Below are positions 7,768 through 15,942 of a DNA stretch of 64,000 nucleotides, in pieces. Location of the stretch: assembly GCA_025149285.1 (NCBI GenBank), contig CP102274.1, forward strand, positions 5,172,001-5,236,000. Direction: 5' to 3'. The position numbers and the translations under genes are program-made. This stretch comes from Hungatella hathewayi. GTDB lineage: Bacteria; Bacillota; Clostridia; Lachnospirales; Lachnospiraceae. The notes beneath the pieces are model-generated. The model worked only from the letters and a program-made list of their open reading frames with translations, was not told the origin of the DNA and ran no database searches. Numbering within the stretch: the first letter of the stretch is position 1; each line of letters begins with the position of its first letter.

Positions 7768-8706
7768 TTATCCCATGCATTTCTTCTTATACGCCGCCGC
7801 TGACTGTGCGGCCACCGCGCCATCCGAGCAGGCTGTCACGATCTGGCGGAGCAGTTTACTGTTGGCATCCCCTGCTCCGAAAATTCCAGGCACGGCCGTC
7901 TCCATCCGCTCGTTCGTCTCAATATAACCGTGTGATTCCAGAATACCAAGACCGGCAAATGATTCCGTTACCGGCTGAAGACCAATATACTCAAATGCGC
8001 CATCTCCGCGGACTGTGATTTCCTCCCCCGTTTTGCTGGAAACCGCGCGCAGGCCGGTAAATACCTCTCCAGGCAGAAATTCTTTGATGTCAAACCACTC
8101 GTATACCTCCACATTAGGCAACGCCTTCAGTTTATCGCAGGCTATGGGATCCGCCGTAAGATCAAGCATGGTCACTACCGTTACTCTTTCCGCCATTTCC
8201 GCCAGATAGATGGATTCTTCCACCGCGGAATTGCCGCCACCGATTACAATGACAGACTTATCTCTGTATTTGGCTCCATCACAGATGGCGCACCAGCTGA
8301 TGGATTTCCCCGCAAAATCCAGTTCGTTCGGCACATGAAGCATGCGCGGTTTCGTCCCTGTAGCCAGAATTACAGCCAAAGCCCGGTACGATTTTCCTTC
8401 CCCGCATATCAATGTCTTTACGGTACCGCCGCCTTCTTCGCAGTCCTCTATCTCTATTTTTTCCACAGTAGCGTAATCGAATTCGATTCCAAGAGCCTGG
8501 GTATGCTCAAATACCTGCATTGCCAAATCTGCCCCGTTGACCGAGGCAAACCCCGGGTAGTTCTGGATTTCATATGTGTTGATGATCTGCCCTCCCGGTG
8601 CCAGTTTATCCAGCAAAAGGACGTCGAGATTCGCTCTCTTTGCATAAATTGCGGCCGTCATTCCGGCAGGCCCGCTGCCTGCTATGATCACATCATAAAT
8701 TTTCAT
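7768..8706 (-). CDS. Thioredoxin-disulfide reductase-like flavoprotein
   Basis: NADPH-linked FAD enzyme of the thioredoxin reductase family (312 residues, the usual length). It shows the FAD-binding AGSGPAG at 10-16, the redox-active CAIC at 139-142 (commonly CATC), the NADPH-binding VIGGGNSAVEE at about 154-164, and the C-terminal FAD motif PGIFGAGDANSK. It lies 21 bases upstream of the sulfotransferase gene and 9 bases downstream of the DASS transporter gene, so it is operon-embedded and may not be the housekeeping TrxB. A possible role is to keep the cytoplasmic sulfotransferase or another operon product reduced. That role is inferred only from position. Confidence 0.9.
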   Translation of the reverse strand: MKIYDVIIAGSGPAGMTAAIYAKRANLDVLLLDKLAPGGQIINTYEIQNYPGFASVNGADLAMQVFEHTQALGIEFDYATVEKIEIEDCEEGGGTVKTLICGEGKSYRALAVILATGTKPRMLHVPNELDFAGKSISWCAICDGAKYRDKSVIVIGGGNSAVEESIYLAEMAERVTVVTMLDLTADPIACDKLKALPNVEVYEWFDIKEFLPGEVFTGLRAVSSKTGEEITVRGDGAFEYIGLQPVTESFAGLGILESHGYIETNERMETAVPGIFGAGDANSKLLRQIVTACSDGAVAAQSAAAYKKKCMG

Positions 8707-8715
8707 ATTCTTCTC

Positions 8716-10128
8716 CTATCTCAAAAATCCAGTCATCATCCAGTATGGATAAATCAGTACCATCAGGAAGATAATGCTGAGTATCGTACGGACCGTACAG
8801 AATTTCATGGCCTTCTTCATATCGAAGACGTCATAGCTGAACAAAATCAGGAACAGGGCCCATTCATACGGGAAAAACAGCTGTTCTACGCCCCATACAA
8901 AGCTGAAGGTAGTTCCAATCACACTGAGTCCCAGCTTCGCCGCGATATCGATAAAGAGCGGTGAAAATGCCGCCATGCCAGCCAGAGGAGTCATCATCAT
9001 ATCCGTAATCACACCGGTCAGCCAGGCAAATACGATCAGTCCAAAATTCCCCACATTCTGGAGAATCGGCATCATCAGCTCGCTTACAAGCCCTGCCACG
9101 CCGACCGCATTGGACATGCTTCCGATCGCCATGGTTGCCGCCACAAAGAATACCATTGGAAAGTTTACCTGTTTCATGTCTTCGATATCTGCGACCTCCA
9201 CACCCGGAAGAAAGCAGGCAATCACCGCCAGAATGAAAAGCCACCCGGCGTCAATCCCGGAAAATACCATTGCGATAACGAGAAGAATCAGGATTACTAA
9301 AAATTTGATTTCCTTTTTCGACATTTTGCCGAGAGATTCGTATTTTTCTTTAAAATACTCTTTTCCATCGATTGAAGCATCCTGTTTAAACAGAATTCGC
9401 ACCATGAACAAAAGAACGATCAGCCACACAAGCATGACAGGAAAATTGCTGATGAAATACTGAATCCAGCTCACACTGTTTCCGGTTTCCTTTAAATAGG
9501 AGTTGACCAGCTGAAGATTTTCACTTGCAGATAAATACAGCCAGGATGGTGCAATTGCCGCCACGAAACCGGCAAACATGATGCCGGCCCCGGTATTGCT
9601 GTTTTTCGGTATTTTTAACGCGTTATAGATTCCAAAACACAGGGCACAATAGAGTGCGACACGGCCGGTCATGTTGGGGACCAGAAGCCCCACCACGATA
9701 CCTGACAGCGTGATTCCCGTTATAATACCCTTATAGGAGCCACCCGATTTGACAATAAAAAAGTATGCGATCCGCTGCATCAGGCCGCTTTTCTCAAAGA
9801 TTACGGACAGCGTCAGGCCGCCCAGAGACAGCCATACAACCGAACCGGTCCACGGTGATAGCACTACATTGGCCGGCGCCACTCCCCAGAGAATCGCGCC
9901 CACCGTTAAAAGCAGACCGGAAATATAAACCGGAAGCAGATTCATCGCCCAGGTCAGAATCGCCCATGAGGTACACACGAAAAATTTTCTCATTTCCGGC
10001 GAGACCGCTTCCGACTGTGGAACTGCAAAGTAAAGGATGCAGGGAACGCCGACGGCTATCCCCCATTTTATAAAAAATTTCAAATCAAACGCAGTCTTCT
10101 TATCTGCTGTAATCCCCTGATTGTCCAT
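8716..10128 (-). CDS. DASS/SLC13-family anion transporter
   Basis: Membrane transporter of 470 residues in the divalent anion:sodium symporter family, which moves sulfate, di- and tricarboxylates or related anions. Many hydrophobic segments are present, with family blocks such as WTGSVVWLSLGGLTLSVIFEKSGLMQRIA and NFPMVFFVAATMAIGSMSNAVGVAGL, and a late repeat GVITDMMMTPLAGMAAFSPLFIDIAA. The ATG at 10126-10128 follows AAGGGG at good spacing; an in-frame ATG at 10146 lacks a ribosome site. Lying between the sulfotransferase/TrxB pair and the Tm-1-like genes, it may carry a sulfated or carboxylated aromatic anion. The substrate is inferred from context only. Confidence 0.88.
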   Translation of the reverse strand: MDNQGITADKKTAFDLKFFIKWGIAVGVPCILYFAVPQSEAVSPEMRKFFVCTSWAILTWAMNLLPVYISGLLLTVGAILWGVAPANVVLSPWTGSVVWLSLGGLTLSVIFEKSGLMQRIAYFFIVKSGGSYKGIITGITLSGIVVGLLVPNMTGRVALYCALCFGIYNALKIPKNSNTGAGIMFAGFVAAIAPSWLYLSASENLQLVNSYLKETGNSVSWIQYFISNFPVMLVWLIVLLFMVRILFKQDASIDGKEYFKEKYESLGKMSKKEIKFLVILILLVIAMVFSGIDAGWLFILAVIACFLPGVEVADIEDMKQVNFPMVFFVAATMAIGSMSNAVGVAGLVSELMMPILQNVGNFGLIVFAWLTGVITDMMMTPLAGMAAFSPLFIDIAAKLGLSVIGTTFSFVWGVEQLFFPYEWALFLILFSYDVFDMKKAMKFCTVRTILSIIFLMVLIYPYWMMTGFLR

Positions 10129-10158
10129 AGTTTTCCCCTTCCCCATTTCGATTCGGCT

Positions 10159-10190
10159 TGTGCCCTGCGGCAGAACAGCCCCAGGGCACA
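10159..10190. repeat. Intra-operon inverted repeat
   Basis: Nine-base arms TGTGCCCTG and CAGGGCACA around a 14-base loop between the TIM-barrel gene and the transporter gene. There is no T-run on either side, so an mRNA-stabilising or processing hairpin is more likely than a terminator. Confidence 0.5.
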
Positions 10191-10197
10191 GGAGTCT

Positions 10198-11028
10198 TTA
10201 TTTTTCAATGGCTTTAAATGCTTCTGTCTGTGCAGTCATTCCACGTTCTGATGCGAGACGCTCAATGGAAGAGGCACCGAAGAATCCGTCTATTTCCGGC
10301 ACATGCTTAATCACGTAGGCAGCATCCTCCGGATCTGCGATCGGACCGCCATGGCAGATAACCATGATATCCTGGCATACTTCTCTTCCTGCCCGGATAA
10401 TCTCCCGGATCTTTACGCAGCAGTCATCGAGCGTCAGCGCAGTCTCCGCGCCAATACTTCCCTTGGTGGTCAGTCCCATATGCGCAACCAGAATATCAGC
10501 GCCTGCTTCTGCCATGGCTTTTGCCTGCTCCGGATCAAAGACATATGGACAGGTGAGCATATCCAGTTTATGAGCTTCGCGGATCATATCAACCTCCAGT
10601 CCATATCCCATGCCCGTTTCCTCCAGATTTGCCCTGAATTTACCGTCGATTAATCCGACTGTGGGGAAATTCTGCACACCGTTAAAGCCCTGGTCTTTCA
10701 GCTGTTTTAAGAAGAGATCCATCACACGGAACGGGTCCGTACCGCAGACACCGGCCAGGACCGGAGTGTTCTTGACAACCGGAAGCACCTCCGCCCCCAT
10801 TTCCTGTACGATCTTATTGGCATCGCCGTAAGCCAGCAGCCCTGACAGAGAACCCCGGCCTGCCATCCGGAAACGACCGGAATTATAGATAATCAGCATA
10901 TCGGCTCCGCCCTTTTCACTGCATTTCGCCGTAATTCCGGTTCCTGCGCCAACGCCTACCAGGATTCTTCCCTCTTCCACCTCTCTGTGGAATTTTTCCA
11001 TAATCTCGCTTCTTGTCATTCTGTTCAT
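10198..11028 (-). CDS. PEP-hydrolase-like TIM-barrel protein (Tm-1 C-terminal half)
   Basis: A 276-residue TIM-barrel protein of the phosphoenolpyruvate hydrolase-like/TIM-barrel signal transduction family. Typical blocks are VGVGAGTGITAKCSEKGGADMLIIYNSGRFRMAG (about 24-57), NFPTVGLIDGKFRANLEETGMGYGLEV, and GADILVAHMGLTTKGSIGAETALTLDDC. No biochemical activity is firmly established for bacterial members. In plants the same domain forms the C-terminal half of the Tm-1 resistance protein, whose N-terminal half matches the adjacent upstream gene (11097-12314). GGAGGG precedes the ATG. The gene lies in the sulfotransferase operon and has a second copy fused to an AraC domain at 14565-15791. Confidence 0.9.
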   Translation of the reverse strand: MNRMTRSEIMEKFHREVEEGRILVGVGAGTGITAKCSEKGGADMLIIYNSGRFRMAGRGSLSGLLAYGDANKIVQEMGAEVLPVVKNTPVLAGVCGTDPFRVMDLFLKQLKDQGFNGVQNFPTVGLIDGKFRANLEETGMGYGLEVDMIREAHKLDMLTCPYVFDPEQAKAMAEAGADILVAHMGLTTKGSIGAETALTLDDCCVKIREIIRAGREVCQDIMVICHGGPIADPEDAAYVIKHVPEIDGFFGASSIERLASERGMTAQTEAFKAIEK

Positions 11029-11096
11029 GTTTAAACCCTCCTGTTTTATTTGCTCTGGTACTGCATTGCACCATACAGTACTGGCTGTTATTTTGA

Positions 11097-12314
11097 TTAT
11101 CTTTCCATAAGTTCCATTAGTTTTTCAGCCGCGCATAAGGCAAACGCCTGATCATTGATGTTGTAATCCAGTTCCATAATCTCAACCGAATCCCGGTTTA
11201 CCTCGTCACGCAGAGTCTGGAACAGCACCTGATCCTCCTCGGGACCGTAAAACGGCTGGCCCTCTGCGTCGATGGCCGATACTCCTTTCAGCGGCAGCAG
11301 CAGCACGGTCTTTCCGGAGGCCATATTCAGTTTTTCGGCCAGTTTCTCTCCGACTTCCCTGTTTTCGTCGGCCGTAGTCCTCATCAGAGTGACCGTCGGG
11401 TTATGTTTATAAAGGTTTCTTCCCGCAAATTTTTTCGGAACCGTGTCAAATGGGCCAAAATTCACCATATCCATAGCCCCTACCGAAACCACCTGAGGGA
11501 TTTTGCTGCGGGCCGCTGCCTCACAGCGCCTCTGACCTGCCGCCAGAACTCCGCCAACCACCTCGTCACACCACTCTGTCGTGGTCAGATCGAGCACGCC
11601 TTTAAAGAATCCGGCTTCCGTCAGCGCCTCCATCGTTCTGCCTCCGGTTCCGGTGGCATGAAAGACAAGGACTTCATACCCCTGCGACTCCAGATACTCC
11701 TTGGCATATCCGACACAGGGCGTCGTAACACCAAACATGGTCGCCGCAACCAGCGGTTTATGATCCCCTGTATCCGGCTTTAATTCTTCCTTCAGTCCTA
11801 CCATTCCGCCGACAGCAAGAACCGCATTCCTAAAAATAACCTTCGATATGGAATTCAGCCCTGCCACATCGACAATGGATGGCATCATCACAAGATCACT
11901 GGTACCCACATACTGTTCCACGTTGCCGGAAGCCATGGTTGAAACCATAACCTTGGGAACTCCGATGGGCAGAGCCCGCATGGCCGGAGTCACCATAGAC
12001 GTCCCCCCGGAGCCTCCAAATGACAGAATACCGTCAAATCTGCCTTCCCTGTAAAGCTGCGGTACCAGAATCTCCATCCCCTTCGACAGCGCCTCTGTCG
12101 CCACAGCGCGGTCTTTTCGTTCCACAATGGCGTGAATATCGTATCCCGCCGCAGCTGCCACCTCCGCATTGGATACGTCCGGTGGAAATTCAGGTTCAAA
12201 CACGCCGGTATGTATGGTAAATGCGTGCATCCCCAGTTCCTCGATCAGTCCCTTTACATAGAGATATTCCTTTCCTTTCGTATCAAAGGTTCCTGCGATT
12301 GCAATTGTTTTCAT
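11097..12314 (-). CDS. UPF0261 / Tm-1-like ATP-binding domain protein
   Basis: A 405-residue protein of the UPF0261 family, equal to the N-terminal half of plant Tm-1. It begins MKTIAIAGTFDTKGKEYLYVK, the family hallmark. It also has FDGILSFGGSGGTSMVTPAMRALPIGVPKVMVSTMASGN (about 94-132) and the later VFHATGTGGRTMEAL, which build the nucleotide-binding halves. The bacterial function is unknown. It is the first gene of the five-gene operon ending at the sulfotransferase, with GGAGAGG nine bases before the ATG. The gap to the TIM-barrel gene is 68 bases. The -10-like TACAAT upstream (near 12406) lacks a good -35, which would fit control by an activator such as the nearby TIM-AraC protein. Confidence 0.92.
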   Translation of the reverse strand: MKTIAIAGTFDTKGKEYLYVKGLIEELGMHAFTIHTGVFEPEFPPDVSNAEVAAAAGYDIHAIVERKDRAVATEALSKGMEILVPQLYREGRFDGILSFGGSGGTSMVTPAMRALPIGVPKVMVSTMASGNVEQYVGTSDLVMMPSIVDVAGLNSISKVIFRNAVLAVGGMVGLKEELKPDTGDHKPLVAATMFGVTTPCVGYAKEYLESQGYEVLVFHATGTGGRTMEALTEAGFFKGVLDLTTTEWCDEVVGGVLAAGQRRCEAAARSKIPQVVSVGAMDMVNFGPFDTVPKKFAGRNLYKHNPTVTLMRTTADENREVGEKLAEKLNMASGKTVLLLPLKGVSAIDAEGQPFYGPEEDQVLFQTLRDEVNRDSVEIMELDYNINDQAFALCAAEKLMELMER

Positions 12315-12548
12315 GTAAACCTCTCCTTCTCCCAGCAGAATACGGCCGTAATTCCGCTGTATATCTATCCCCTTTTTTACTTCCCTGCTACAAATATATT
12401 GTACTCTACCCTCTCACATGATGAAATGTTGTCAAATTAGCTTCTTTTGTGTTTATATTTTTATATCATATTGTTTTTATTAACAAACCTTGTGTTTATA
12501 TTAGATTTTGAATGTAAGCGTAACAGTTCAGACGGATTCATTTTGGGA

Positions 12549-12577
12549 TTGACATTCCGCCCGAAACCTGCTATGAT
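12549..12577 (+). promoter_or_regulatory. Strong SigA-type promoter of the MATE gene
   Basis: Consensus -35 TTGACA at 12549-12554, a 17-base spacer and -10 TATGAT at 12572-12577. The transcript would start near 12584, about 105 bases before the ATG of the MATE gene. Confidence 0.85.
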
Positions 12578-12619
12578 AGGCCGCGTAGTCGGAGGGCAGA
12601 TTGTTCAGAAAGACAATTG

Positions 12620-12669
12620 GCCGGATAAGGCACAGACTGAAATGTCTGCACTTTATCCGGCTTTTTTTT
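12620..12669 (+). terminator. Leader terminator (attenuator) upstream of the MATE gene
   Basis: Arms of 18 bases (12620-12637 and 12644-12661) pair except for a two-base internal loop and one G-U pair. They are followed by eight Ts. The hairpin lies between the strong promoter and the MATE ribosome site, so expression needs read-through. A small hairpin ATTGT/ACAAT (12600-12617) precedes it. I could not match the leader to a known riboswitch class. Confidence 0.82.
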
Positions 12670-12689
12670 GTGAGAAGGAGGAATGTATC

Positions 12690-14030
12690 ATGGATTTTCT
12701 GAACGGAACTATTAAATCAATCTACTTAAAGTATCTGTCGGCAGCGTTCGGCAGTGCTATGATCACTTCCATTTACTCTATCGTGGATACGGCCATGGTA
12801 GGACAGTATCAGGGTCCCAGCGGTACCGCGGCTCTGGCGGTCGTTGCGCCCCTGTGGAATATTATTTACAGTCTGGGGCTTCTCATGGGAATCGGGGGCT
12901 CTGTCATTTTCAGTACAAAGCGAGGGCTTGATAACGGCAGGTCAGGGAATGAAAACGAATATTTCACCGTCTCAGTCCTTGGCTCCATTGCCCTATCCCT
13001 GTTGGCGTGGATGGGGCTTCTGTTTCTGGATCAGCCTGTTCTGTTGTTTTTCGGGGCAGACAGCACGCTGCTTCCTCTTGCGCAGAGTTATATGCTGCCA
13101 ATCAAATTCGTGTTCCCTCTGTTCTTATTCAATCAGATGCTGGCCGCATTTCTGAGAAATGACAAAAACCCGGGACTGGCAACCATTGCGGTGCTGAGCG
13201 GCGGTATTTTCAACATAGCAGGCGACTATATGTTTGTATTTGCCTTTGACATGGGGATTTTCGGCGCAGGTCTGGCAACCGCTGTCGGATGTGCGATTTC
13301 CTTTCTTGTCATGATGACTCATTTTTTCAGCAGAAAAAACACCCTGCTGCTGGTGCGTCCCTCAAATATATGGAACAAGCTTAAGGAAATCTCAGTCACC
13401 GGTTTTTCAACCTTCTTTATTGATGTTGCGATGGGAATCCTGACGATTCTTTTTAACCGTCAGATCATGAAATACCTCGGAACTAATGCACTGGCCATTT
13501 ACGGCCCGATCATCAACGTGAGTACGTTTGTGCAATGCTGCGCTTACAGCGTCGGACAGGCGGCGCAGCCGATTATCTCCACAAACTACGGGGCAGGCCA
13601 GGGTATGCGGATTAAGGAAACACTCCGGTATGCACTTTACACAACTGCCTTTTTCAGCGTGTTTTGGACTGCATTAAGCTTTGCCTTCCCGAATCTGTAT
13701 ATACGTATTTTTATGAACCCAACTGCGGAAATTTTAGAAATGGCTCCGGGAATTATCCGCAGCTATGCCCTGTCCTTTCTGCTGCTCCCGCTGAATATTT
13801 TCTCTACCTATTATTTTCAGGCTATTTTAAAACCAATGGCGGCCTTTATCGTATCTGTATCCCGTGGTTTCTTCATCAGCGGAATTATGATCATGGTTCT
13901 GCCTGTTATCGCAGGAGCCGATTTTCTCTGGTTTGCCATGCCGATCACTGAGCTGCTGGTCATGTTCTACACCGCAGGCGCCATGAGAAAATACACAAAA
14001 GCCTTAATTGTGAACAGCAAAGCTACGTAA
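12690..14030 (+). CDS. MATE-family efflux transporter
   Basis: A 446-residue membrane protein of the multidrug and toxic compound extrusion family with two six-helix halves. Early block SAMITSIYSIVDTAMVGQYQGPSGTAALAVVAPLW and second-half block STFFIDVAMGILTILFNRQIMKYLGTNALAIYG are typical of the MATE/DinF group. It exports organic cations or drugs in exchange for sodium or protons; the substrate is unknown. The frame is open from 12447, but the ATG at 12690 has AAGGAGG eight bases upstream and matches the family start. It is divergent from the Tm-1-like gene and controlled by a leader terminator. Confidence 0.92.
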   Translation: MDFLNGTIKSIYLKYLSAAFGSAMITSIYSIVDTAMVGQYQGPSGTAALAVVAPLWNIIYSLGLLMGIGGSVIFSTKRGLDNGRSGNENEYFTVSVLGSIALSLLAWMGLLFLDQPVLLFFGADSTLLPLAQSYMLPIKFVFPLFLFNQMLAAFLRNDKNPGLATIAVLSGGIFNIAGDYMFVFAFDMGIFGAGLATAVGCAISFLVMMTHFFSRKNTLLLVRPSNIWNKLKEISVTGFSTFFIDVAMGILTILFNRQIMKYLGTNALAIYGPIINVSTFVQCCAYSVGQAAQPIISTNYGAGQGMRIKETLRYALYTTAFFSVFWTALSFAFPNLYIRIFMNPTAEILEMAPGIIRSYALSFLLLPLNIFSTYYFQAILKPMAAFIVSVSRGFFISGIMIMVLPVIAGADFLWFAMPITELLVMFYTAGAMRKYTKALIVNSKAT

Positions 14031-14050
14031 TACTGCAAAATTTCATAAAG

Positions 14051-14100
14051 CAGAATAGAATAAGCCCGGCTGCAGACACAGCCGGGCTTATTCTATTCTG
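14051..14100. terminator. Perfect 22-bp inverted repeat, bidirectional terminator
   Basis: Arms 14051-14072 and 14079-14100 are perfectly complementary around a six-base CAGACA loop. The core is AAGCCCGGCTG and the outer part is A/T-rich. It lies between the convergent MATE gene and the small NIF3-like gene. The T-rich outer arm can serve as the release tract in both directions. Confidence 0.8.
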
Positions 14101-14156
14101 GAAAGAAGAAAAATGTTATTCTCTGCAATTCCATGTGCCATCCTGTTTATCCTCCA

Positions 14157-14486
14157 TTAAACATCCAGCAGAGGAATGACATTAATAACCGGTTCTTCAT
14201 AAGGGTGTATTCTCCTGACTGTTTTGACAGCCTCCTCCAGAAACTCAACGGGACAGCGTACTTCCACCCTGGCTTCAGTACCGCAGCAGATCGTTCCTTT
14301 TTCTCCGTGAAACGGGTGACTGTTCTCCAATGGTCTCCAAAATCCTTTCGTGCTCTGGTAAGAAAGAACGTGATCATAATTACCGGCCCGGCATGCGCCT
14401 GCAAGAGTCAGCGCATTCCGTATTTCCTCGATGTATTCCTCCGGTATATAGATTTCTATCTTTACTTCTTTTATATCAAAATTCAT
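14157..14486 (-). CDS. NIF3/YqfO-like small domain protein
   Basis: A 109-residue stand-alone version of the small domain inserted in Bacillus YqfO/NIF3 proteins, similar in fold to CutA1. Recognisable parts are the start FDIKEVKIEIYIPEEYIEEIRNALTLAGACRAGNYDHVLSY and the end VKTVRRIHPYEEPVINVIPLLDV. The HPYEEP motif is the family signature. In NIF3 proteins this domain may sense or bind ligands; the free form has no established function. It lies downstream of the TIM-AraC gene with a 78-base gap on the same strand and may be co-transcribed with it. No clear ribosome site stands out beyond an A-rich GGAGG-like stretch. Confidence 0.85.
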   Translation of the reverse strand: MNFDIKEVKIEIYIPEEYIEEIRNALTLAGACRAGNYDHVLSYQSTKGFWRPLENSHPFHGEKGTICCGTEARVEVRCPVEFLEEAVKTVRRIHPYEEPVINVIPLLDV

Positions 14487-14564
14487 GTTTTTCCTCCCAA
14501 CCGTGTCATGTCTGTCGCTCCCGAACGCTGTATGATATCGGCTTCCTTCTGGTTCTTTTATTTT

Positions 14565-15791
14565 TCATACTTCCCTTTTATCTTCCACCGTATTTCCATC
14601 ATTCCGGCACTTTCCTGCATATTCTACCGGCGGAATCCCCGTATACTTCTTAAACATTCTTGAAAACTGGGCGTAGTCCTCATATCCCACCATGGCAGCG
14701 ACCTCCTTGCAGGACATTTTTTTCTGTTCAAACAGCTCCTTTGCCTTGTTCATGCGGAACCTCACCAGATATTCCGTAAAGCTGCATCCCACTTCCTTTT
14801 TGAATTTAACACTCAGATAGGAACCAGATACGTGAGCAACCACCGCCAAATCACGCAGCTGTATTTCCTTCATATAATGCTCTTCTATATATTTTTTCAC
14901 AAATTCCACATAGTCACCCGGATTCCAGTTTCCATTGAGAAGCTTGGACATGGGATCCTTTTCATCAAAGCTTCCATAGCTTTTGAACGCCTTCGTTGTA
15001 TTAAGAATGGCCCGCTCCGTGGGAATCCGGTCAAAGGTGGAGCCGCCTATGTATCCCTGGCATTTCGTATTCTGGTACAGATACTGCATATCTATGGGCG
15101 TATTGGCAGGCCCCGCATATATCATCTTGATTACATCGCTGCGAATTTCGTCACTTGCATTAAAAATTTCGTCCGATATCTTTCTGGCGTCATTGATGGA
15201 TATATATTTCTTCGCTCCCAGAAATCCCCCTTTTGTCAGCCCTAAATGAGCACAGATCACATCGGCTCCGGCCAGCGTCATCGCCCTGGCCTGCTCTGCA
15301 TTGACGACAAATGCAATGGTAAATAAATCGAGAAAATGAGCAAGCTTAATGGCCTCCACTTCTTTCTCATACGTATTCCCCTCCTCGCTCAGCGCTTCCC
15401 CGAAGATTCCGTCGATCAGAGACAGAGTCGGATAATTAACAACACCGGAAAAACCGTTTTCACGGATCTTTTGCAGATAATCATAGAGATGAATCATCGG
15501 ATCACTGGCAAACAGGCCAAACAGAACCGGCGTATCCCTGATAATCGGCAGCAATTCGTTGCACCCCATATCCATGACAATCGTGTTGCTGTCACCGTAA
15601 CACAGATAACTGGAAAATGAACTTCTGCCCATAATTCTGAATTTGCCGGCGCTCAGCGCCAGAAGCAAATCCGCACCTCCCATGGCCGAATATCTGGCCG
15701 TCATACCCGAACCTGCTACCGTGCCTATAATATGGCCATTTACATTAATCTGCGCACGAAGGCGCTTAAGAATTTCATTTCTGGGAATCAT
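14565..15791 (-). CDS. TIM-barrel (PEP-hydrolase-like) domain fused to an AraC-type DNA-binding domain
   Basis: A 408-residue predicted transcription factor. Residues 1 to about 275 are a TIM barrel of the same family as the gene at 10198-11028; matching blocks are GTVAGSGMTARYSAMGGADLLLALSAGKFRIMG, NYPTLSLIDGIFGEALSEEGNTYEKEV and GADVICAHLGLTKGGFLG. Residues about 300-400 are two AraC helix-turn-helix units, with LRDLAVVAHVSGSYLSVKFKKEVG and CKEVAAMVGYEDYAQFSRMFKKYTG. The ATG at 15791 follows AGGAGG; the frame extends upstream without a ribosome site. Inference: the barrel senses the compound handled by the barrel protein of the nearby operon, and the AraC part activates that operon. This architecture is unusual for AraC proteins. 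Confidence 0.9.
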   Translation of the reverse strand: MIPRNEILKRLRAQINVNGHIIGTVAGSGMTARYSAMGGADLLLALSAGKFRIMGRSSFSSYLCYGDSNTIVMDMGCNELLPIIRDTPVLFGLFASDPMIHLYDYLQKIRENGFSGVVNYPTLSLIDGIFGEALSEEGNTYEKEVEAIKLAHFLDLFTIAFVVNAEQARAMTLAGADVICAHLGLTKGGFLGAKKYISINDARKISDEIFNASDEIRSDVIKMIYAGPANTPIDMQYLYQNTKCQGYIGGSTFDRIPTERAILNTTKAFKSYGSFDEKDPMSKLLNGNWNPGDYVEFVKKYIEEHYMKEIQLRDLAVVAHVSGSYLSVKFKKEVGCSFTEYLVRFRMNKAKELFEQKKMSCKEVAAMVGYEDYAQFSRMFKKYTGIPPVEYAGKCRNDGNTVEDKREV

Positions 15792-15942
15792 TTTGCCTCC
15801 TGGGAGCCTCTTATTATAAAACGCTCTGGATTTTATACTCTTTATTGTACCGTATCTCACGGTAAAATCAACAGCCAACCGTTTTTTCTTCATTTTCCGA
15901 TTCTATTACCGGTGTTTTCCCATGTAAGCTCCCGCAGGTCAC

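Larger units (their letters stand above)
12315..12689. promoter_or_regulatory. Divergent control region between the sulfotransferase operon and the MATE gene
   Basis: Leftward, a -10-like TACAAT near 12401-12406 sits inside the imperfect inverted repeat TACAA-ATATA-TTGTA and has no -35 at 16-18 bases, which suggests an activated promoter. Rightward there is a near-perfect constitutive promoter (12549-12577) and a leader with a terminator (12620-12669). The stretch 12410-12545 is AT-rich and shows no gene. Confidence 0.55.

Noticed and set aside
10121..10318. A small plus-strand frame over the TIM-barrel gene end
   Set aside because: It overlaps real genes on the other strand and lacks a start signal.
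12584..12689. A match of the MATE leader to known riboswitches (guanidine, PreQ1, purine, fluoride, ZTP)
   Set aside because: None of their conserved core sequences could be found by eye; kept only as an unclassified attenuator.
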